Source of the DNA: Bacteroidota bacterium
Lineage (GTDB): Bacteria > Bacteroidota > Bacteroidia > Sphingobacteriales > Sphingobacteriaceae
Assembly: GCA_013288685.1 (NCBI GenBank)
Contig: JABDBM010000027.1
Span: 1-45,018, forward strand
Length of the DNA stretch: 45,018 nt
Direction: 5' to 3'
Part shown: positions 39,820-45,018 of the stretch, piece after piece
How positions within the stretch are numbered: the stretch's first letter is position 1
How the letters are laid out: every line of letters begins with the position of its first letter
Position numbers and translations under genes: made by a program
Notes under the pieces: model-generated
Told to the model about the DNA's origin: nothing
Databases searched by the model: none
Seen by the model: only the letters and a program-made list of their open reading frames with translations

Positions 39820-41720
39820 TGAGATTAATACTAACATTTTGCTTGCTGGGCATTACTATAGCCGCTAACGCGCAACAAAATTATGATGCCAGCCTTATCC
39901 CAAAGGATTTACTGCCTTACGCCAGCGCCGTGATACGCAACCGGGAAGAAACCGTGGAAGTAAAGGATCTGGATAATACCATTTACCATATTAAAGAAGC
40001 CATTACGGTGCTGAATAAAAACGGCGATGATATTGCCCATATTGTTGTAGAGCATGATAAAAGTACGGTGATAAAATTTATAAAAGGTGCTGTATATAAT
40101 GAATACGGTAAGCAAACCGGTAAGTTTTCGGAAAGCGATTTTGATGATGTGAGCGCTGCCGACGGCTTTTCTTTGTTTGTCGACTACCGGATAAAGCATT
40201 ATCTGCCTTCGATAACTGTATATCCCTATACCATTGTTTATGAATATGAACAGCGTTTAAAACAATCGCTCGCTTTTCCGCAATGGCAGCCTGTTAATGA
40301 GTTTGGAGTATCTGTGGAAAACAGCTCTTTTACTTTTATTTGTGACCCATCTTTTAACATCAGGTATAAAGAAACCAATATCCCTGGCAAGGCAATAATT
40401 GAAAACGGAAAACAAAAAACATACACCTGGAAGATAGCCAATTTAAAGGCAGTAAAAAGCGAACCTTTTAGTCCGTTTTATAAAAATTATATGCCCAGTG
40501 TGCAGATAGCTCCCGAAAAGTTTACCTACTATGGCATTAATGGTTCGTTTACCAACTGGAATGACCTCGGCAAATGGGAATACGAGAAACTATTATCCGG
40601 TCGCCGGGGTTTATCACCCGAAACCGTTGAGCACGTTAAACAGCTTACACAGGATATTACTGATCCTAAACTTAAAGCCAAAAAGATATACGAATACATG
40701 CAGGGCAAAACACATTATATTAGTGTGCAGGTAGGGATCGGCGGTAATCAGCCTTTTTTGGCTTCAGATGTTGACCAGCAAAACTATGGCGACTGCAAAG
40801 CGCTGGTGAACTATACGCAAGCGCTGTTAAAAGCGGTGGATATAGACTCGTATTATTGTGTGGTTGAGGCAAATAACGATTATAAAGTAGGCTTATTGAA
40901 TGATTTTGCCAGCATGGAACAAGGCAACCATATTATTTTATGCCTGCCCTTTAAAAATGATACCACCTGGGCCGACTGCACCAGCGAAACCATACCATTT
41001 GGCTTTTTAGGCCGCTTTACCGATGACCGCAACGTATTGGCTTGCACCCCTGAGGGTGGCAAACTGATGCATACGCCAAAATATATTTATCAAAATAACA
41101 TAGAAAGCCGTAAAGCAGATTTTGTGATTAATGACGCAGGCGAGCTATCGGGAAATATGAACAGTACCTTTAAAGGCGCCGATTACGAAGACCGCGATGA
41201 ACTATTTAACGAACCTAAAACTGAGCAGCTAAAAATGCTGCAAAAAATTTATCCGATAAACAACCTTGAGGTACAAAACCTGGATATAAAACAGGATAAA
41301 GGCCCAAACCCCGTTACCACCGAAAATATAAAACTGTTTGCAAGAGACTACGCATCGTTAACCGACGGCAAATACTATTTTATGCTTAACCCCGCAGACC
41401 GCAAAAGCTGGGTACCGCACCAGGTACGCAACCGGCAAAATAGTGTTTACATTAACCGCGGTTATACTGATGATGATGAGGTTACCTACACCATTCCGGC
41501 TGGCTATCATTTAGAGAAAACACCGTTAAATGTGACGATTGATAAACCTTTTGGTAAATTTACTGCAACCATGGACTTAAAGGGCAATAAACTGAACTAT
41601 AAACGCAAATTTCAGTTAATTGACGGCACCTTTGATAAGGAAATCTATCAGGATTTGGTTGATTTTTACCAGACCGTAGTTGATGCAGATAGCTATACCG
41701 TTAGTTTGGTAAAAAACTAA
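39819..41720 (+). CDS. DUF3857/transglutaminase protein, second of a pair (intact triad)
   Basis: A 633-aa paralogue of the preceding gene, coupled to it by a one-base overlap (TAATG). The signal peptide is MRLILTFCLLGITIAANA. The DUF3857 domain is about 25-240. The transglutaminase core keeps Cys C326 in YGDCKALV, His H371 in GNHIILCLPF and Asp D386 in WADCTSE, so it could be catalytically active. The pair suggests one active enzyme and one partner with an incomplete active site. The substrate is unknown; cross-linking, protease-like or scaffold roles are all possible. Confidence 0.9.
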   Translation: MRLILTFCLLGITIAANAQQNYDASLIPKDLLPYASAVIRNREETVEVKDLDNTIYHIKEAITVLNKNGDDIAHIVVEHDKSTVIKFIKGAVYNEYGKQTGKFSESDFDDVSAADGFSLFVDYRIKHYLPSITVYPYTIVYEYEQRLKQSLAFPQWQPVNEFGVSVENSSFTFICDPSFNIRYKETNIPGKAIIENGKQKTYTWKIANLKAVKSEPFSPFYKNYMPSVQIAPEKFTYYGINGSFTNWNDLGKWEYEKLLSGRRGLSPETVEHVKQLTQDITDPKLKAKKIYEYMQGKTHYISVQVGIGGNQPFLASDVDQQNYGDCKALVNYTQALLKAVDIDSYYCVVEANNDYKVGLLNDFASMEQGNHIILCLPFKNDTTWADCTSETIPFGFLGRFTDDRNVLACTPEGGKLMHTPKYIYQNNIESRKADFVINDAGELSGNMNSTFKGADYEDRDELFNEPKTEQLKMLQKIYPINNLEVQNLDIKQDKGPNPVTTENIKLFARDYASLTDGKYYFMLNPADRKSWVPHQVRNRQNSVYINRGYTDDDEVTYTIPAGYHLEKTPLNVTIDKPFGKFTATMDLKGNKLNYKRKFQLIDGTFDKEIYQDLVDFYQTVVDADSYTVSLVKN

Positions 41721-41723
41721 TGT

Positions 41724-41852
41724 TTACTTTTTTCCAAAAATCAGGATACCGAGGATAATGCCAATGATCATGACGGCGTAAAGCAGGATTTCGGTTCCTG
41801 CAAAGCGTTTGTATTTTGTCCAAAAACCGTACTTTTCTTTATCTTTAGCCAT
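41724..41852 (-). CDS. Small membrane protein, 42 aa
   Basis: Too short for usual gene calling. From the ATG at 41850-41852 it reads MAKDKEKYGFWTKYKRFAGT, then one long hydrophobic helix (about residues 21-40, EILLYAVMIIGIILGILIFG), ending with two lysines. The basic start and single helix suit a membrane-inserted small protein. A TAACTTTG box lies eight bases upstream. It is divergent from the TMEM175-like gene and converges with the transglutaminase pair. I recall similar short proteins near other Bacteroidota genes, but no function. Confidence 0.55.
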   Translation of the reverse strand: MAKDKEKYGFWTKYKRFAGTEILLYAVMIIGIILGILIFGKK

Positions 41853-41859
41853 AATGATG

Positions 41860-41867
41860 CAAAGTTA
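41860..41867 (-). promoter_or_regulatory. -7 box (TAACTTTG) for the small membrane protein
   Basis: On the minus strand TAACTTTG fits TAnnTTTG. It is only eight bases before the start codon, as seen at queG, and there is no clear TTG partner. Confidence 0.35.
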
Positions 41868-41891
41868 TTCAATTAAATAAGTTTTCTGCTC

Positions 41892-42644
41892 ATGAATATT
41901 AACGAAGAGGCCGAAATAAAAAAAGAATTCCAGCTGGAGCGCGTGATTCTTTTTAGTGATGCTGTATTTGCTATTATTATTACTATAATGGTATTGGATA
42001 TCCGGCTGCCCGAAGGGCTGCGCCACGCCGATGCTATAACCATTAAACGGGCCTTTGTACAGCTTATACCAAAGATTTTAGCTTATGGCCTGAGTTTTTT
42101 CCTGGTGTCAAAATTTTGGCGCGAACATCTTAAGATGTTTAGTATATTAAAAGATTACGACTCCAAATTACTGGCGTACAATCTGCTGTATTTATTTTCC
42201 ATATCCCTTTACCCATTTGCGGTTTCACTTGTTTCGGGCAATACCGACCTTGAAAGTATGCAATTTACCTGGGCGGGGTACACTTATGTAGGTATTTTTT
42301 TATTTAGCACATTTAGCCAAACCCTTATGGCTACTTACCTTGTAAACAATCAGCACAAGTTATGTTATAACGTTAGCAACCTTGATAGCATATTAACCTA
42401 TAAAGCCCGCCGCCTTAATTACTTTATCATACCGATAATGATTTCTATTATGGTTGCTATAAGCTACCTTGCTCTGCAACCTGTATTTGCAATATATACC
42501 CTTGCTCTTTATGGAATAGCCATGTCGCGCATATCAAAGAAATATTATCCAAAAAAAACAAACAATGGGCCAATACTCGCAAGACTCTTCCGTTTCCGCC
42601 GAAGAAAAGCGGTAATGCAGGAGAGATTGGAGGTAAGAGATTAG
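41892..42644 (+). CDS. TMEM175-type potassium channel/DUF1211 membrane protein
   Basis: A 250-aa membrane protein with one hydrophobic repeat block of the TMEM175 (DUF1211) family. Its signature is RVILFSDAVFAIIITIMVLD (about 17-36), with the F-S-D motif at the start of the first helix that lines the pore in bacterial homologues. Five further helices follow to about residue 215. The bacterial proteins form tetrameric K+ channels. The C-terminal tail (RFRRRKAV, then MQERLEVRD) is basic, and its last eight codons come from an interspersed repeat that also gives the stop codon. Confidence 0.88.
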   Translation: MNINEEAEIKKEFQLERVILFSDAVFAIIITIMVLDIRLPEGLRHADAITIKRAFVQLIPKILAYGLSFFLVSKFWREHLKMFSILKDYDSKLLAYNLLYLFSISLYPFAVSLVSGNTDLESMQFTWAGYTYVGIFLFSTFSQTLMATYLVNNQHKLCYNVSNLDSILTYKARRLNYFIIPIMISIMVAISYLALQPVFAIYTLALYGIAMSRISKKYYPKKTNNGPILARLFRFRRRKAVMQERLEVRD

Positions 42645-42677
42645 AGGTTAGTTTTTCTAATTTCTAATCCCCCTTAC
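42621..42677. repeat. GAGATTAG-family palindrome, copy 3
   Basis: GAGAGATTGGAGGTAAGAGA and TTAGAGGTTAG on the left pair loosely with CTAATTTCTAATCCCCCTTA on the right. It contains the stop codons of both convergent genes: TAG of the TMEM175-like gene (42642-42644) and TAA of the NlpC/P60 gene (42674-42676). Confidence 0.72.
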
Positions 42678-43237
42678 TTCCCCGGCCCTTCATTCGGATC
42701 ATTAATAACCGATCCGCAACGCGAAAAATATTTATAGCTGTAGGGATCGTGTAACCGGCTTATTGTAACGCCTTTTGAAACGCTGGCATGCACATAATAA
42801 CCGTTTTGCAGGTAAACGCCTACGTGGCTAAATTTTTTCCCATCGTAATCAAAAAATACCAAATCGCCTTCCACAAGCTCTTCTTCGTACTTTCGCTTAA
42901 TTACATTTATTTGGGTACTTGTTGACCGTGGAATATTAATTCCAAAAACTTGTTGCTGTAACAGTTGCGCCAGGCCCGAGCAATCTATACCGTTTCTATC
43001 CTGTCCGCCAAATTTATAGGGCGTTCCCCACCATTGGTCGATAAACGCATAGAGGCGGCCATTTTGTATCGATCCTTCGTCGACGCCTAAAATATCAGCA
43101 TACTTTTGGGCAATACTGCCCTGCGGCTTAACTACCTCGCCCGGTTGGCCGCGCATAACAGCCTTGCGGCTATGGCACGACGATAAAGCCACAGTACAAG
43201 CCAATAAAACGCAATACAGGTAATTAATTTTGTTCAT
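42674..43237 (-). CDS. NlpC/P60 cell-wall peptidase lipoprotein
   Basis: A 187-aa protein with a lipobox (ALSSC, C21). The NlpC/P60 domain occupies about 60-175 with catalytic C86 in GIDCSGLAQLL, H138 in KFSHVGVYL and H150 in YYVHASVSK. WWGTPYKFGGQD just before the cysteine is typical. These enzymes cut the D-Glu-to-diamino-acid peptide bond of peptidoglycan stems from the outer-membrane side. Length and layout match the Spr/YafL-type lipoproteins. Its last codons and stop overlap a repeat shared with the TMEM175-like gene. Confidence 0.93.
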   Translation of the reverse strand: MNKINYLYCVLLACTVALSSCHSRKAVMRGQPGEVVKPQGSIAQKYADILGVDEGSIQNGRLYAFIDQWWGTPYKFGGQDRNGIDCSGLAQLLQQQVFGINIPRSTSTQINVIKRKYEEELVEGDLVFFDYDGKKFSHVGVYLQNGYYVHASVSKGVTISRLHDPYSYKYFSRCGSVINDPNEGPGK

Positions 43238-43301
43238 TAGTTAAATGTACGGCAAAAAGGATGGTAATGTTTCGTTGAGGTTATTAACATATCCACATAG
43301 A

Positions 43302-43336
43302 GTCCGGAAGTCGGAAAAGTCAGTAAAGTCCGAAAG
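43302..43336. repeat. AGTCCG direct-repeat stretch
   Basis: GAGTCCGGAAGTCGGAAAAG and TCAGTAAAGTCCGAAAG contain repeated AGTCCG/AGTCGG words. They lie in the 252-bp gap before the first small secreted gene, whose remaining sequence shows nothing else. Confidence 0.45.
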
Positions 43337-43489
43337 ATGAAAAAAAGTTTGTTAAATTATTCATCGGATGATATGACTATTTACAATATAGATATAGAAA
43401 TATTAATCCTTGAATCTTTTAATCCTATAAATCATGGTTCAGACAAAAAATCTGAAATCAAAAAGGTAATATCGCATACTTTAAAATTT

Positions 43490-43918
43490 ATGAAGAAAAT
43501 ACTGCTTTTAGTCCTTGCTTTGCTATTTTGTTTGAATGTCTTTTGTCAGCACCTGACTCTTAAAGATATTTTGAACATGGAAAACGGGCGAAATTTTAGA
43601 TCTTATTTAACTTCAAAATCATTTGTTTTAACCAACAACGAAGGTAACCCGCAATTTTATTATTTAAACAAGGGAACAAAGAAGGAGGAAGGAGTAGTTT
43701 ACGAAACGCGGAAAAATGGAATACTCTATGTTACCAGGGATTTGAAATTTTTGAATACCGTTCTAAAAGATGTTAAAAGCCAGTTTCATTTACTTTCAAA
43801 AAATGATAACGACGATACCGCCTTCTACTCATTTGACGGTAAAAATCTCAGCATATACATTAGTATAGATAAAACACAGGGCAGCGGTTCTATAAGTGTC
43901 AGCCAATCGGATATGTGA
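43490..43918 (+). CDS. Secreted hypothetical protein, first of two tandem paralogues
   Basis: Started at the ATG at 43490, which gives a signal peptide (MKKILLLVLALLFCLNVFCQ). The frame opens from 43337 but the added 51 residues have no counterpart in the second copy. The 142-aa product matches the next gene in length and order: the start LTLKDIL(N), SYLTSKSFVLT, QFYYLNKGTK, NTVLKDVKSQFHLL and TAFYSFDGKNLSIYISI. I do not recognise the family. It looks like a small beta-rich exported protein. Confidence 0.72.
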   Translation: MKKILLLVLALLFCLNVFCQHLTLKDILNMENGRNFRSYLTSKSFVLTNNEGNPQFYYLNKGTKKEEGVVYETRKNGILYVTRDLKFLNTVLKDVKSQFHLLSKNDNDDTAFYSFDGKNLSIYISIDKTQGSGSISVSQSDM

Positions 43919-44001
43919 ATCAGGTCCGGACAAAATAAATTTAAAGAAATCAGAATCCAACATTCCACATCAAAACATCGTTACTACCTAATTTAGGACT
44001 T

Positions 44002-44430
44002 ATGAAGAAGTTATTATTTTTTATTCCTGCACTGTTATTTTGTGTAAATACTTTTGGTCAAACCTTAACCTTTAAAGATCTTTTGAATTTGGCGAATGGA
44101 CAAGATGTGAAAGCTTATTTAATCTCAAAATCATTCACGTTAACCGATAATACAGATAAAATCGAATTTTATTACTTGAATAAAGGCACAAAAAGCGAAC
44201 AGAGAGTAATGTATGTGCCCAATAAAAATGGAATAAGCTATAACACCAGGGATTTACATTATGTGAACGGTATTATTAAAGAAGCTGGAAAAAAGTTGCA
44301 TCTTATGCTAACGGATGATAACAGCCAAACAACGTTCTACTCATTTTCGGGTTTAAATGTTGACTTACATATCAATATCAACAAAATTCAGGGGGTTGGC
44401 GTCATTAGTATCGGTAAACTCAATCCATGA
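44002..44430 (+). CDS. Secreted hypothetical protein, second of two tandem paralogues
   Basis: A 142-aa paralogue of the preceding gene with signal peptide MKKLLFFIPALLFCVNTFGQ. Shared positions include LTFKDLLNL, AYLISKSFTLTDN, FYYLNKGTKSEQ, YNTRDLHYVNG and TTFYSFSGLNVDLHI. The two copies have the same length, are clearly diverged and are separated by 83 bp, so the duplication is older than that of the zinc-ribbon pair. Function is unknown. It is convergent with mutS. Confidence 0.72.
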   Translation: MKKLLFFIPALLFCVNTFGQTLTFKDLLNLANGQDVKAYLISKSFTLTDNTDKIEFYYLNKGTKSEQRVMYVPNKNGISYNTRDLHYVNGIIKEAGKKLHLMLTDDNSQTTFYSFSGLNVDLHININKIQGVGVISIGKLNP

Positions 44431-44486
44431 GATTATATAGTATAAACGCAACACTATTCAATAACCCTTCGTCTTTCTAACTAAAG

Positions 44487-45018
44487 TCATCCTTTTATCA
44501 CGCGCTGTATTTCATCCAGCTTCATCAATGCCTCTACCGGGGTTAATGTATTTACATCCAGGTTGTTTAACGTATCGCGAATTTTCACCAAAACAGGGTC
44601 GTCAATACTAAACATCTGCATTTGTACGGCTTGTTTTTGCACTTTACGGATGCTTTCTTTAATATGCTCGCCGCCGGTACGCTCGGCTTCCAGTTTTTTT
44701 AATATCTCGTTAGCACGGCTTAAAACCTTTGGCGGCATACCCGCCAGTTTTGCTACGTGTATCCCAAAGCTATGTTCGCTGCCACCCGGTACCAGCTTAC
44801 GCAGAAAAATTATTTGCTGCCCAACCTCTTTTACCGATACATTAAAGTTTTTAATACGATTAAAACTATTGCTCAGCTCATTCAACTCGTGGTAATGGGT
44901 AGCAAACAATGTTTTGGCCCTGGCCTGTGGCTGGTTATGCAAAAACTCGGCAATCGACCAGGCGATGGAAATACCATCGTATGTGGATGTACCGCGGCCA
45001 ATTTCATCCAAAAGTATC
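44487..45018 (-). CDS. mutS: DNA mismatch repair protein MutS, C-terminal part (truncated by window edge)
   Basis: The frame is open to the right edge, so the N-terminus lies outside. The visible 177 residues begin at the Walker B segment ILLDEIGRGTSTYDG and continue with FATHYHELNELS, the catalytic-helix part of the ABC-type ATPase domain. The dimerisation helix-turn-helix region (LVPGGSEHSFGIHVAKLAGM, then ILKKLE) follows. The end VEALMKLDEIQRVIKG is a typical MutS tail. MutS recognises mispaired bases and recruits MutL. Only the ATPase C-terminus is present here, so the N-terminal mismatch-binding domain cannot be judged. Confidence 0.96.
   Translation of the reverse strand, partial: ILLDEIGRGTSTYDGISIAWSIAEFLHNQPQARAKTLFATHYHELNELSNSFNRIKNFNVSVKEVGQQIIFLRKLVPGGSEHSFGIHVAKLAGMPPKVLSRANEILKKLEAERTGGEHIKESIRKVQKQAVQMQMFSIDDPVLVKIRDTLNNLDVNTLTPVEALMKLDEIQRVIKG

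Noticed and set aside
43337..43489. Extended N-terminus of the first small secreted paralogue
   Set aside because: The second copy starts at the equivalent of the internal ATG with the same type of signal peptide, and the extension has no counterpart.

Overview
The window looks like chromosomal DNA of a Bacteroidota bacterium of the family Sphingobacteriaceae, most like Mucilaginibacter or Pedobacter. This is inferred from the protein families: paired DUF3857/transglutaminase proteins, FtsX-type permeases, an ISAon1-type transposase end, a BtuF-like receptor and a multi-PAS histidine kinase. Further support comes from TAnnTTTG promoter boxes, A/T-rich gene starts without strong Shine-Dalgarno sites, and many extragenic palindromes. 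I see no phage, CRISPR array or complete mobile element. The gene order is mostly ordinary core and accessory chromosome.

Left part (1-7.9 kb): the tail of an insertion sequence abuts an NTF2-like gene and a divergent short-chain dehydrogenase, possibly an acquired pair. Next come a BtuF-like binding protein and the two Kdo-precursor genes (A5P isomerase, KdsA), then divergent hscB and a tRNA-Leu(CAA) with a clear promoter and terminator. After the tRNA lies a 1.1-kb stretch bounded by a short direct repeat. It holds a small orphan gene and a UPF0175 antitoxin whose DUF3368-type toxin survives only as a frameshifted, internally deleted remnant.

Middle (7.9-27.3 kb): secreted and membrane proteins (aspartic-protease-like, tandem zinc-ribbon paralogues), a LutA-like protein coupled to a UMF1-family transporter, and a membrane sensor that stops after the phospho-acceptor helices. 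These are followed by a dihaem cytochrome c, a Gfo/Idh/MocA oxidoreductase, a GNAT acetyltransferase, an FtsX permease with a beta-helix protein, a five-PAS histidine kinase with a CheY-like partner, and a D-aminoacylase-like lipoprotein lacking its usual first metal-binding motif.

Right part (27.4-45 kb): an unrecognised 308-aa protein with features resembling class II aminoacyl-tRNA synthetases, and a NrtR-type regulator with a degenerate Nudix box divergent from a carboxylesterase, with a candidate operator between them. Further on are a sugar-phosphate isomerase/epimerase-like protein, a polysaccharide deacetylase, QueG, a DnaQ-like exonuclease, the DUF3857 pair, a 42-aa membrane protein, a TMEM175-type channel, an NlpC/P60 lipoprotein, two tandem 142-aa secreted paralogues and the 3' end of mutS.

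The most distinctive non-coding feature is a set of several families of imperfect palindromes at gene ends. One family (GAGATTAG) supplies the same Arg-Asp-stop ending to three unrelated genes.
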